Positions 49,741-58,959 of a stretch of 64,000 bases of DNA are shown here, in pieces. Each line of letters starts with the position of its first letter. The stretch's first letter is position 1. Origin of the DNA: JALELF01 sp964473455 (GTDB lineage: Bacteria > Bacillota_I > Bacilli_A > RF39 > UBA660); contig CAYYQX010000003.1 in assembly GCA_964473455.1 (NCBI GenBank), forward strand, positions 62,001 to 126,000, written 5' to 3'. A program made the translations under genes and the position numbers. The notes under the pieces were generated by a model that saw nothing but the letters and a program-made list of their open reading frames with translations, was not told where the DNA came from and did not search any database.

Positions 49741-50532
49741 ATGAAAAATACAAAAAAGTTTATATTGCTTTTGTTTATAATAATGCTGTCTTTTTTTGTG
49801 ACACCAAACAAAGTGCACGCAAATACATATTTGTGTAAGTATCCAACCGGTGGTGTTCTTGTGTCACCTATACTAGTAGCTGATGATGATACGGAAACCA
49901 TATATGTATGTAAATCTCTTGTTGCTTGGTCTATTTTCACAAAGGATGTTGATTACCTTGTTGTTAATGGAGGGTGTAGCCCCATCACCGGGACAAATAT
50001 AGTTACTAGAGCTGATATTATTAGTAATAAGTGTCCACAAAACATTTGGTATGACCCAACACAGAATATTCTTTGCAGTGGCAAAGGGACAGATGGATGC
50101 AAATACTTAGCAACTGCAAATTATACTTGGAAGCAAGAAACAACGAATCAGGTTTTTACTGGGAAAGAATCTTTAATTATTGGATATTTTGGAGGCCCAG
50201 AATCTTTTGGCAAATTAGTTTATGCAGACAGCCTTTTTGCAACTAGCAATTGTCCATCAGAAGAACCAGTTTTTAAAATGATTAGTTATTTTTATTCCTT
50301 ATTAAAAATTATTGTTCCTGTTGTTTTAGTTTTATTTGGAAGTATAGATATTGCAAAAGCAGTAGCCGCATCGGATGATGGTGCTATAAAAAAGGCTACA
50401 AGTTCTTTTTTGAGAAAACTGGTTGCCGGAGTAATAGTATTCTTATTATTTGAAATAGTTGGATTTGTTATAAATCTTGTATCAGAAAATTATGGTGTAA
50501 TGGATTGCGTTAACAAGATAATTGGAAATTAA
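49741..50532 (+). CDS. Secreted variable-domain/VirB2-like fusion, paralogue 1
   Basis: A 263-residue protein. A signal peptide (KKFILLLFIIMLSFFVTPNKVHA) leads to a variable outer domain (about 30-140) with several Cys, then a C-terminal VirB2-like double helix: KMISYFYSLLKIIVPVVLVL...DDGAIKKATSSFLRKLVAGVIVFLLFEIVGFVINLV. The last 363 bases are identical to paralogue 2, while the middle differs strongly. It may be a pilus or channel subunit with an exposed, diversifying domain. Confidence 0.65.
   Translation: MKNTKKFILLLFIIMLSFFVTPNKVHANTYLCKYPTGGVLVSPILVADDDTETIYVCKSLVAWSIFTKDVDYLVVNGGCSPITGTNIVTRADIISNKCPQNIWYDPTQNILCSGKGTDGCKYLATANYTWKQETTNQVFTGKESLIIGYFGGPESFGKLVYADSLFATSNCPSEEPVFKMISYFYSLLKIIVPVVLVLFGSIDIAKAVAASDDGAIKKATSSFLRKLVAGVIVFLLFEIVGFVINLVSENYGVMDCVNKIIGN
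50170..50532 (+). repeat. 363-base perfect duplication, copy 1
   Basis: Identical, base for base, to 51113-51475 (offset 943) through the stop codon. It encodes the conserved C-terminal half of the two VirB2-like paralogues. Confidence 0.95.
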
Positions 50533-50561
50533 AAACATATTCAAAGATATGTTTTTTTTTG
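50532..50561 (+). terminator. Terminator after paralogue 1
   Basis: AAAACATAT (50532-50540), loop TCAAAG, ATATGTTTT (50547-50555) and a T-run. The second paralogue lacks it and runs on into the VirB6-like gene. Confidence 0.8.
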
Positions 50562-50594
50562 AAATTTCATGGGTAAAAAATTCAATTTATTTAA

Positions 50595-50624
50595 TTGACT
50601 TTCCAACGGTTCTTAGTGTATTAT
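50595..50624 (+). promoter_or_regulatory. Promoter of paralogue 2 and the downstream T4SS genes
   Basis: TTGACT (50595-50600), 18-base spacer, TATTAT (50619-50624). Confidence 0.55.
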
Positions 50625-50650
50625 ATATATAGCAAAGTGAAAGTGGTAAT

Positions 50651-51475
50651 ATGAAGAATACAAAAATGTTTATATTGTTTTTGTTTATAATAATGCTGTC
50701 TTTTTTTGTGATACCAAGCAAGGTACGCGCAAATACATATTTGTGTAAGTATCTTCACACAGATGTATCCTCTGGCCCATTAGTGGTAGTTACTAATGTT
50801 AGTTCTCTAATGGTTGTAGCTGATGACGAAGTAGATGGATTGTATGTATGTGAGGCGGATGTTAACTGGTCAATATTTTCACAAGATATTTATTACCTTG
50901 TGAAAAACGGGACATGTAGCACGATGGCTGATACCGAGTTTATTTCCAAGAGTACTTTAGTTAATAACAAATGTCCGCGAGACATTTGGCATGATACTGT
51001 GAAAAACTTGCTTTGTGGAGGGTACAATAAAAATGGCTGCGAATTTGCTAATACAAATTCCTATTATTTAGGGCAAAGTGACCAACAAACAAATGAAATA
51101 GTAACCGGTGACTCTTTAATTATTGGATATTTTGGAGGCCCAGAATCTTTTGGCAAATTAGTTTATGCAGACAGCCTTTTTGCAACTAGCAATTGTCCAT
51201 CAGAAGAACCAGTTTTTAAAATGATTAGTTATTTTTATTCCTTATTAAAAATTATTGTTCCTGTTGTTTTAGTTTTATTTGGAAGTATAGATATTGCAAA
51301 AGCAGTAGCCGCATCGGATGATGGTGCTATAAAAAAGGCTACAAGTTCTTTTTTGAGAAAACTGGTTGCCGGAGTAATAGTATTCTTATTATTTGAAATA
51401 GTTGGATTTGTTATAAATCTTGTATCAGAAAATTATGGTGTAATGGATTGCGTTAACAAGATAATTGGAAATTAA
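50651..51475 (+). CDS. Secreted variable-domain/VirB2-like fusion, paralogue 2
   Basis: A 274-residue paralogue of the gene at 49741. The signal peptide region is nearly the same (LFIIMLSFFVIPSKVRA), the middle (about 30-153) shares only scattered blocks (YYLVKNGTCS versus YLVVNGGCS; NKCPRDIWHD versus NKCPQNIWYD), and the last 120 residues are identical. Start ATG 50651 has AAAGTGGTAAT upstream. It is followed by GAGGTGAGC and the VirB6-like gene, so it is the first gene of the main T4SS transcription unit. Confidence 0.65.
   Translation: MKNTKMFILFLFIIMLSFFVIPSKVRANTYLCKYLHTDVSSGPLVVVTNVSSLMVVADDEVDGLYVCEADVNWSIFSQDIYYLVKNGTCSTMADTEFISKSTLVNNKCPRDIWHDTVKNLLCGGYNKNGCEFANTNSYYLGQSDQQTNEIVTGDSLIIGYFGGPESFGKLVYADSLFATSNCPSEEPVFKMISYFYSLLKIIVPVVLVLFGSIDIAKAVAASDDGAIKKATSSFLRKLVAGVIVFLLFEIVGFVINLVSENYGVMDCVNKIIGN
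51113..51475 (+). repeat. 363-base perfect duplication, copy 2
   Basis: Identical to 50170-50532. Identity begins abruptly at TCTTTAATTATTGG and extends to the stop codon. Confidence 0.95.
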
Positions 51476-51492
51476 GAGGTGAGCAGTTATAT

Positions 51493-53631
51493 ATGTTTAG
51501 TATTACTACAGTTTTAAGAACAATATTTTTTTGGCTTGACGGAATAATATATAACTTTATAGTAAGCGTATATAAGCTTTTTATTATGCTTTCCGAAACA
51601 ACGATTTTTAGTCAAGACGCAATAAAAGAATTCTCAACAAGAGTATATGTCTTGATTTCTTTAATAGTAGCTTTTAGACTTGCACTAGCTTTTATTAATT
51701 ACATTGTTTCTCCTGATAGTATGGGAGACAAAGCAAAAGGCGGAAGCGCACTATTAAAGAACCTTGTTATCTCTATGGCTTTGTTGGTTTCCGTTCCTGC
51801 ACTTTTTAATGAAGCTTATTATTTGCAAACAATAATTATCAAAGAAGGTATTGTTTCGAAATTGATTTTGGGCGTTGGAGGAAGAAACTTAGTTACAGAT
51901 CAAGACGCAAATGACAGTGTTGCAATAGAACTATCAACAACATTGTTTTTGTCTTTTGTTTATCCTAATCCAAGAATAGCGGCGTGTTCAGAAGAAACTC
52001 CTTCATTAGATGATGATGTGGTTTTCCCGTCTGATGCTTGTGTGAAGTTTTTAAATGATAACAGCGGCGAAGGGAAGGAAGTTGGAACTGACTATAAAAA
52101 AGCGGTAACTAATCTTAATATAAATTATATATTTAATAGTAATGCAAACAATCAAACTTATGTAGAAACGGCGGCAACAGCGACAGGATATTCAGAACTT
52201 GAAGTTTATTTGTTAAATTATCAATGGGGATTGTCAACAATCGCAGGAATAGTATTAGTGCTACTTCTGATTTCGTTTTGTTTTGATGTTGCAGTTCGTA
52301 TGATTAAATTAGGCTTTTTACAATTAATTGCACCTATTCCAATTCTTATGAACATTGCACCAGGCGACAAAAAAAACGATATGTTATCAAAATGGGCCAA
52401 AGAATGTTTTTCAACTTGGGGCAGCTTATTTATTAGAATCGCAACAGTTGTTTTTTCTGTATATTTAATTAGGCTTGTTAATGCAAAAGATGGAATAATA
52501 TCTATTTTAGGAAGAACAAATAATACGAATACGTTTTTTGTAAATGTTTTTATAATATTTGGCATATTGATTTTTGCTAAACAATTTCCAAAATTATTAG
52601 AAGATGTATTAGGAATCAAAATGTCTGGTAAGATGTATTTGAACCCATTTAAGAAACTAGGAGAAGAAGCAGTTGGCGGTAAGGCATTGACTGGTTTTGT
52701 TGGAGGAGCGTTAGCTGGAGCTGAAGCAGGCTTACTTGGGACAGGGAACCCTTTAAAAGCACTTGGCGGAGCCTTAAGAGGCGGAGCAGCAGGGGCAAAA
52801 GAAAAAGATTTTGGAGCGGCTATAAAAAAAGGAAATCAAACCGCAGTAGAATTTAATAAAAGACAAAGGGAACAAAAATATTCTGATTCTACTTTTTTTG
52901 GTAGAAGAGCGGTACAATATAATAAGCTTACTGGCGCAGAAGTAGGGAATGAGCATGCTATTGCAAGAGAGAAAAGAGAAATTGAGGAGAAAATAAAAGA
53001 ACATGATGAAAAAATAAAAAGCGCCGAAGAAAAAAGAAAAGTAACCGAACAAACTTTACAACCAAAACAAAAAATTGTTGAAGATAGAAAAGCAGTTGTA
53101 AAATTAATGGATGATATGAAAGACGTCGCTGTAAAAGATGCCACAGAAGGAAAAGGATCAGCTGGGGCAGAATTAAAACGATTAGAAGCTCAATTAGAAT
53201 ATGCTAAATCAAATGAAGGAAAACGAACAGGCGGGATTGCCGGAATACAAAGAGCATTAGAACAATTAGATAATTATCGAAACAACGAGTTAGAAGATAG
53301 GGCTTTATTAGAACATTTAACTGGTGCGGTTTCTAGTGGAAAATTCAGTGCAATCGCAACAAGATTCAACGAGGTTGAAGGAAAAGAAAAAGGATTAAAC
53401 ACAAGTACGTTAGATGCGCAATCATTTAAAGACCACTCAACAACGTTTAAGAAAGAAATCACTTCTACAGAAATCAAAATGGTTGAAACAGAAAGAGCTA
53501 TTAAATCAATTGACGAAGGAATTAAAGCCATTCAAGCTCAAAAAACAGAATTTGACAAGAGAAAAAGAGCTCTTGAAGAAAAAGAAAGCAAACTTAAAGA
53601 TGATCAAGCTGCAACTGGCAGCAAGAAATAA
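51493..53631 (+). CDS. VirB6/TrbL-like polytopic protein with coiled-coil tail
   Basis: A 712-residue protein. The first 380 residues hold about seven hydrophobic segments (for example IAGIVLVLLLISFCFDVAVRM; LIAPIPILMNIAPG) as in VirB6-like proteins of Gram-positive T4SS. Then comes a Gly/Ala-rich stretch (GFVGGALAGAEAGLLGTGNP) and a 230-residue highly charged coiled coil (about 480-712) ending KDDQAATGSKK. The tail is probably cytoplasmic. GAGGTGAGC precedes ATG. It follows the VirB2-like gene and precedes PrgI. Confidence 0.75.
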   Translation: MFSITTVLRTIFFWLDGIIYNFIVSVYKLFIMLSETTIFSQDAIKEFSTRVYVLISLIVAFRLALAFINYIVSPDSMGDKAKGGSALLKNLVISMALLVSVPALFNEAYYLQTIIIKEGIVSKLILGVGGRNLVTDQDANDSVAIELSTTLFLSFVYPNPRIAACSEETPSLDDDVVFPSDACVKFLNDNSGEGKEVGTDYKKAVTNLNINYIFNSNANNQTYVETAATATGYSELEVYLLNYQWGLSTIAGIVLVLLLISFCFDVAVRMIKLGFLQLIAPIPILMNIAPGDKKNDMLSKWAKECFSTWGSLFIRIATVVFSVYLIRLVNAKDGIISILGRTNNTNTFFVNVFIIFGILIFAKQFPKLLEDVLGIKMSGKMYLNPFKKLGEEAVGGKALTGFVGGALAGAEAGLLGTGNPLKALGGALRGGAAGAKEKDFGAAIKKGNQTAVEFNKRQREQKYSDSTFFGRRAVQYNKLTGAEVGNEHAIAREKREIEEKIKEHDEKIKSAEEKRKVTEQTLQPKQKIVEDRKAVVKLMDDMKDVAVKDATEGKGSAGAELKRLEAQLEYAKSNEGKRTGGIAGIQRALEQLDNYRNNELEDRALLEHLTGAVSSGKFSAIATRFNEVEGKEKGLNTSTLDAQSFKDHSTTFKKEITSTEIKMVETERAIKSIDEGIKAIQAQKTEFDKRKRALEEKESKLKDDQAATGSKK

Positions 53632-53648
53632 AAAGGGATGTGATATAA

Positions 53649-53978
53649 ATGAACCAATTTTTAATACCTGCAAACTCAAAAAAATCAATGCTAATATTCA
53701 GTATATTTACGCCATTTGATTTGATTTTGTTTATATGTGGGGTAACTGCTACAATTTTAATGCTGATAATTATACCTCTTGACGGAATTTTTTCAGCAAT
53801 AATGGCTTTAGCCCCTCTTTTAATATCAGCACTCTTAGTATTCCCTGTTGCTCATTATCACAATGTATTAACAGTATTATTGTGTATTTACAAATTTTAT
53901 ACGACAAATAAAGAATTTATATGGAAAGGTTGGTGTGTGAGTAGTGGAACAGAAAATGACAAAACTAATGGGAAGTAG
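53649..53978 (+). CDS. PrgI/VirB3-like protein
   Basis: A 109-residue protein with FLIPANSKKSMLIFSIFTPFDLILFICGV and a second helix (FSAIMALAPLLISALLVFPV), then HYHNVLTVLLCIYKFYTTNKEFIWKGW. This is the PrgI layout of Gram-positive conjugation loci, always just before VirB4. AAAGGGATGTGAT precedes ATG 53649. Its 3' end overlaps the next gene by 35 bases. Confidence 0.8.
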   Translation: MNQFLIPANSKKSMLIFSIFTPFDLILFICGVTATILMLIIIPLDGIFSAIMALAPLLISALLVFPVAHYHNVLTVLLCIYKFYTTNKEFIWKGWCVSSGTENDKTNGK

Positions 53979-54537
53979 TCCTAAAGTAAAAGATTCGAGT
54001 AAAAGAAGTAAATTTACTGAGGATTTCATTCCTGTTAGAAATATTATTAATGGAATGATTGTTCTTGAAACAGATGAAAAAGTATCGGGTGTAAAAATAC
54101 AACCAAGAAATATATTCATATTAGATGCTTCAACACAAGATGCGATAATTGACAATTTAAAAATAGTTTACAACACAATTAACTATGAATTTTGGGTTAT
54201 TGTTGCAGATAGACCAGTAGATATTGAAGTATATATTTCAGAGCTACAAATGCAATTTAACAAAGAACAAAATCCTGCTAGAAGAAAGATAATTCTAGAA
54301 GATTTAGATAAATGTGATTACTTTATCAATAATGATATAGTAGATACTGAATATTTCTTGTTATTTAAAGAAAAAAACACAGATGAAATAAATAAACGTA
54401 TAAGAAACTTAATAACTCATTTTGCTAATGCTGGTTTAACAACAACGCAGACAACAAATGAGGATTTAAGAATGATTTTAGACAATTTTTTAAACGGTGG
54501 GATGAAAACCACTGAAGGAACAGTAGGGGTGAAATAA
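53944..54537 (+). CDS. N-terminal part of a split VirB4/TraE protein
   Basis: A 197-residue protein; GTG 53944 is taken as the start, with ATG 53956 as an alternative. TEDFIPVRNIINGMIVLETDEKVSGVKIQPRNIF and YNTINYEFWVIVADRPVDI match the region that begins VirB4-family proteins of Gram-positive T4SS. It ends with TAA and the next ATG follows with no gap, so the family's usual single polypeptide is here two. Whether this is a true split or a sequencing indel cannot be told from this window. Confidence 0.65.
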   Translation: MEQKMTKLMGSSPKVKDSSKRSKFTEDFIPVRNIINGMIVLETDEKVSGVKIQPRNIFILDASTQDAIIDNLKIVYNTINYEFWVIVADRPVDIEVYISELQMQFNKEQNPARRKIILEDLDKCDYFINNDIVDTEYFLLFKEKNTDEINKRIRNLITHFANAGLTTTQTTNEDLRMILDNFLNGGMKTTEGTVGVK

Positions 54538-56322
54538 ATGGGATTAAAAGCAGAAGTAGCTCCAAAAGGGCTTCAATTTAAACCGGCCGAAATAATCATT
54601 AGTGATAAGCATATGACTATTTTGTCAGTAGTATCTTATCCAAAATTTATTTCTCCAGGATATCTATCTAGTTTAACAAGCCTTCCTGGAATTAAAGTTG
54701 TTATTAAACACATTCCGGTTCCATTTAGTGTTATTAGCAAAATGTTAAACAAAGAAATTGCTGACTTAAAACAAAGATATCAAGATGAGCACGATAAAAC
54801 AATTCAAGAAAGAATCAGACAAGATTATGAATCTATTGAATATTTTATTCAACAACTTGCGGCAACACAAGCAAATATCTATGATTTTCAAATGCATATA
54901 GTAGTAAGTGCGAACTCAGAAGAAGAGCTTGTTATTAAAAAAACCCAAGTTAAAAACTATGTGGAATCTATGGAGATGAGAGCGGTTCCATTAAGATTTC
55001 AGCAAGAAGAAGTATTTAAATCAATGTTGCCAATATATCCAAAGCAAGGAATAGAAGATAGAATAGGAACACCTATTCCATCTCCGACAATTGCGGCAAT
55101 GTATCCATTTATCTTTGATAGTATTAAAGATCCTGGATTATCTACTTTACTTGGAATAGACTTTTCTGGTGGTGTAATTTTATTTAATCAGTTTTTATAT
55201 CAAATTAGAAAAGAGCACAACAGAAACAATGCTAATATGATTATTCTTGGAACTTCAGGTTCGGGAAAATCTACGGCTGCAAAGCTTTTACTTAGAGCAA
55301 ACTTTAGAAACGGCCATAAGATCGTTGTAATTGATCCGGAAGGCGAACTTTCTGAAATGACAAAATTATATGGTGGAGACTTTATTGATCTTGGTAAGGG
55401 TGGAGAATACGGAATGGTAAATCCACTTGATGTAACAATAGATGTTGATGAAGAAGAAATGTCTAATGGTCTAGGGTATACTGTTTTAACAAGAACTCTT
55501 CAAACGATAAAAGCCTTTATGAAGTATTATGACCCAAGTATAACTGAAGATGTTTTAACAATGTTAAGTGAGATAGTTCAAGACACATATAAAAGGTTTG
55601 GAATAGACTTTAATAGTAATTTTAACAATTTTGCAACAGATGACTATCCAACGTTTAAAGATGTTTACGCAACTATTAAGGGTAAATTAATGGCAATGCC
55701 TGATAAAACTCATGAAAAAGATATAATGGAAAGACTTGAGTTAAAAATAAGGCCAATTGTTAAAGAGTTAAGGTATTATTTTGATGGGCATACAACAATT
55801 AAACCAAAGAGTGACTTTATTGTATTTAATATAAAAGAATTAATGAATGCGGAAACAAATGTTAAAAATGCTTTGTTCTTTAATATATTAAAGTATGCTT
55901 GGAGTTTAACCTTAGATAAAAGAGAAAATACCATTTTAATGGTTGATGAAGCTCACATTTTATTAAGTGATAAAAACACTTTAGGAGCAGACTTTTTGGC
56001 TCAAATTCAAAGAAGAGCTAGAAAGTACAATACAGGAACAATAATTATTACTCAGCAGCCAAGTGACTTTTGTTCTAGAGAAGTTATTACGCAAGGAAAA
56101 GCAATATTTGATAATGCGGCTTATTACTTAGCGATGGGGCTAAAAAAACAAGCTGTAGAGGATTTAGGCCTTTTGATAGACTTAAATGAGAATGAAAAAG
56201 AAAACATTAAAAAGTATAGTCAAGGAGAAGCTTTATTTGTTTGCGGTAATAGACGTATGCGAATAAGAGTTGAACTTACTGAAAGAGAATTAGATTCGTT
56301 CGGAAGTGGAGGAGGATTGTAA
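54538..56322 (+). CDS. VirB4/TraE-type T4SS ATPase
   Basis: A 594-residue ATPase. Walker A is GTSGSGKST (238-246), Walker B NTILMVDEAHILL, with ADFLAQIQRRARKYNTGTIIITQQPSDF as the Arg/Gln region typical of VirB4. The 235 residues before the P-loop correspond to the second half of the usual N-terminal domain; the first half is the upstream gene. It energises secretion or pilus biogenesis at the inner membrane. Confidence 0.9.
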   Translation: MGLKAEVAPKGLQFKPAEIIISDKHMTILSVVSYPKFISPGYLSSLTSLPGIKVVIKHIPVPFSVISKMLNKEIADLKQRYQDEHDKTIQERIRQDYESIEYFIQQLAATQANIYDFQMHIVVSANSEEELVIKKTQVKNYVESMEMRAVPLRFQQEEVFKSMLPIYPKQGIEDRIGTPIPSPTIAAMYPFIFDSIKDPGLSTLLGIDFSGGVILFNQFLYQIRKEHNRNNANMIILGTSGSGKSTAAKLLLRANFRNGHKIVVIDPEGELSEMTKLYGGDFIDLGKGGEYGMVNPLDVTIDVDEEEMSNGLGYTVLTRTLQTIKAFMKYYDPSITEDVLTMLSEIVQDTYKRFGIDFNSNFNNFATDDYPTFKDVYATIKGKLMAMPDKTHEKDIMERLELKIRPIVKELRYYFDGHTTIKPKSDFIVFNIKELMNAETNVKNALFFNILKYAWSLTLDKRENTILMVDEAHILLSDKNTLGADFLAQIQRRARKYNTGTIIITQQPSDFCSREVITQGKAIFDNAAYYLAMGLKKQAVEDLGLLIDLNENEKENIKKYSQGEALFVCGNRRMRIRVELTERELDSFGSGGGL

Positions 56323-56384
56323 AAATCCTTCTTTTTTTTATAAAACTATGATATAATTTTTTTGTTAATCTATAGGGTGAAAAT

Positions 56385-58889
56385 ATGAATTTAAGAGAAT
56401 ACTTTGACAAACAAAAACAAAAAAAAATATATGCTTGGATAATTACAATCACTATGCCTATTTTAACTTTTTTTCTTTTAGTTATAGTGGTGTATGGTTC
56501 CTTAAATGGCATTTTTAATATTGGTCAATCAACAGACCAGAATGCCAAGGCAGAGATTTTAGGCGAAACTGGTAAAAATTACCTTTTTTCTACTCTATGT
56601 AAAGACTGTAGCGAAGAAGACGGAACTGGTGTTATGGGTAGTGATTATTATCAAAAGTTATCAGAAGCAATGAACCTTTATAATAACTTAACCGAAGGAG
56701 AAGAAAGGGAAGAGGATTTTGATTTTCCCCTTATAGCTATGACTATATCGTATGGGAAAACCTTTTTGCCAGAGCTTTTTCAAAAGGTAGAAAACTTTGG
56801 TATAAAAAGTGATTCCGAGTTAACGAATAAAGATGTTGATTCTTTACGAGGAACTTCAGATATAACAAAGAAAAACTCTCAATCATTTTTTCAATGGGCA
56901 TATGTAATGCTTGGAACGCCTTACTCTGTTCCAGATTTAAATTTAAGAGGCCTTCTTGGAAATTTAATTGGAGGAAAGGTTTTAACTTGGTGTCACGCTA
57001 TAGACGCTAACAGCGTAGGTAAAGACGGATTAGTTTCTTATTTAATAGAGAAAATAGATGCGGTTGAAAGAAAATTTGCTGGTGAGGAACCAGAGGGTGA
57101 AAGCTTTTTGGAAGGTTTCTGGACTTTAATACTTTCAATTTTTAATATGGACTACACTACAGACAAAAAAGTATTATTAGATAAATTAACAAACGTTTTT
57201 GAAAACTTAGATAAAGACGATCAAGAGTATAAAGATTTAAAAGCTATTATCAATTTAGATGATTATTTTGAGGGGTGTCAAGAAGGATATGTTCCAGGAT
57301 ATCAATATATAAAATTTATGAATTATGCTCAATATATTCAATATTTAAAGGATGTATTTATTCCTAATAATTTTATTAATTGTGAAGACTGTGTTTATAG
57401 AACTGGTCCTGAAAGTTATAAAGTAGGTGTTATTGATACAATTTTAAACGATATTTTATTGTTTACAAAGGATTTTAGAAAATATGCCGGCTTAAGTGAA
57501 CTTGACTATAGTTATACGGCGTTTGGTAACGCTATTACAAATAGTGATTATATTTACTTTACACCTCCAGTAGCTGGAAGCTGCGCCGTTACTAGTGCAT
57601 ATGGAACTAGAGGAAACAATGGATACTTTCATACAGGAATAGATATTGCAAGTATAGCAGACACGTCATTATATGCCATTGCAGATGGAACAGTAAAAAC
57701 AGTTAAGATATATACAACACAAACGTTAACTTATAATGACGGTGCGGGAACTTGTCTTTTAAATGGATCACAAGATCCTACTGGTCCTGGAATAGAAATT
57801 ATAATTGAGCATACAGGCATTAATGGGAAAACATACTATTCGGTTTATAAACACGTTGCCGAACAAGGAATATCGGTGAAAGAAGGAGACACAGTTATAA
57901 AAGGTCAAAAAATAGCTAAAATAGGGAATACGGGTTGTTCAACAGGCAACCATCTACATTTTGAATTATATAAAGGTGGCCTCGCTTCAACAAACAGGCT
58001 TGACCCAACCCTTTTATTTAAACAATGTGAAAATTGGAACATGGTTGAAGAAGAAACGGTAATTGCTGAAACAACCGAAAACTATGTCACACCAGAAAAA
58101 TGTATGGCAGGTAATTACTCATTAGATGAAGTAATTACAAGTATTATTAAAAACTTAGATTCTTCAGCAACCAACTTAAAAGAATATGTAAAAGCAACTG
58201 CTATTGTTTTAAGAACAAAAATTATGAATGATACAGATTGGTGTAATGAAAAATTAACTTTTGTTGTTAACAATCTGGATATTGAGAATAATACGAAAGA
58301 CTTACAATTATACAGTGATGTAATAGAAACACAAGGAATGGTTTTAACTTATAGTGGAGAGTTAATAGATGCGGTTGATTATGCTTTTTTTCCTTGTGAT
58401 CAATTGCCTACTGTTTGGACAAGCGAACCAGAATTAAGTGAAGTTTTAAACGCTCTTCATGAAACATATGATGGAAAAGACACAGCAAGTTTTAAAAGAA
58501 TAAATGATAAAGTAATAGCTTGGAATGAAGGCTGTGCTAAATACGAAAACGGTGGAGAAGGAATTTATTTCTCTACTAATATGGGAATATACAATGGATA
58601 CAATGAAGACAATAATATCGTTTTAAATATTAAACTTAGCGTTCCAGGTAGTTGGATTAAAAATGTCGAGCACCACGTTCTTGGAAGATACTACTTAGTT
58701 GTAGGACAATTCTATGCTTCAAAGGGATTTAACTACAGACAGATTTTAAATGCTTTTTATGACACAAAACTATTACCTAACGAGTCAAAAATTGACCTTG
58801 CTAAAGCAGAAGGAACAGCAGATATCTTAACCTCACCAGGGTTAATTGATGCTAAAAAGAAAATCCTTAAAACTTTAGGCGCAGAGTAA
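56385..58889 (+). CDS. Membrane-anchored T4SS M23 peptidoglycan endopeptidase
   Basis: An 834-residue protein. A membrane helix (AWIITITMPILTFFLLVIVVY, about 18-38) is followed by a large outer region and an M23 (LytM/lysostaphin) domain: YFHTGIDIAS with zinc ligands His416 and Asp420, and GNHLHFELY around His523-His525. The C-terminal 280 residues are Cys-containing and unassigned. Such enzymes open the wall for T4SS channels in Gram-positive bacteria (compare the NlpC/P60 or M23 proteins of conjugative loci). GGGTGAAAAT precedes ATG. Confidence 0.85.
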   Translation: MNLREYFDKQKQKKIYAWIITITMPILTFFLLVIVVYGSLNGIFNIGQSTDQNAKAEILGETGKNYLFSTLCKDCSEEDGTGVMGSDYYQKLSEAMNLYNNLTEGEEREEDFDFPLIAMTISYGKTFLPELFQKVENFGIKSDSELTNKDVDSLRGTSDITKKNSQSFFQWAYVMLGTPYSVPDLNLRGLLGNLIGGKVLTWCHAIDANSVGKDGLVSYLIEKIDAVERKFAGEEPEGESFLEGFWTLILSIFNMDYTTDKKVLLDKLTNVFENLDKDDQEYKDLKAIINLDDYFEGCQEGYVPGYQYIKFMNYAQYIQYLKDVFIPNNFINCEDCVYRTGPESYKVGVIDTILNDILLFTKDFRKYAGLSELDYSYTAFGNAITNSDYIYFTPPVAGSCAVTSAYGTRGNNGYFHTGIDIASIADTSLYAIADGTVKTVKIYTTQTLTYNDGAGTCLLNGSQDPTGPGIEIIIEHTGINGKTYYSVYKHVAEQGISVKEGDTVIKGQKIAKIGNTGCSTGNHLHFELYKGGLASTNRLDPTLLFKQCENWNMVEEETVIAETTENYVTPEKCMAGNYSLDEVITSIIKNLDSSATNLKEYVKATAIVLRTKIMNDTDWCNEKLTFVVNNLDIENNTKDLQLYSDVIETQGMVLTYSGELIDAVDYAFFPCDQLPTVWTSEPELSEVLNALHETYDGKDTASFKRINDKVIAWNEGCAKYENGGEGIYFSTNMGIYNGYNEDNNIVLNIKLSVPGSWIKNVEHHVLGRYYLVVGQFYASKGFNYRQILNAFYDTKLLPNESKIDLAKAEGTADILTSPGLIDAKKKILKTLGAE

Positions 58890-58959
58890 AAAAATCAACT
58901 ATACTTTTAATGCAATAATTGTTATAATGTGAGTAGACAAAAATACAGGAGATGACTTT

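Noticed and set aside
52774..53144. Minus-strand Phe/Ser-rich open frames
   Set aside because: They are the complement of the Lys/Glu coiled coil of the VirB6-like protein and have no start signals.
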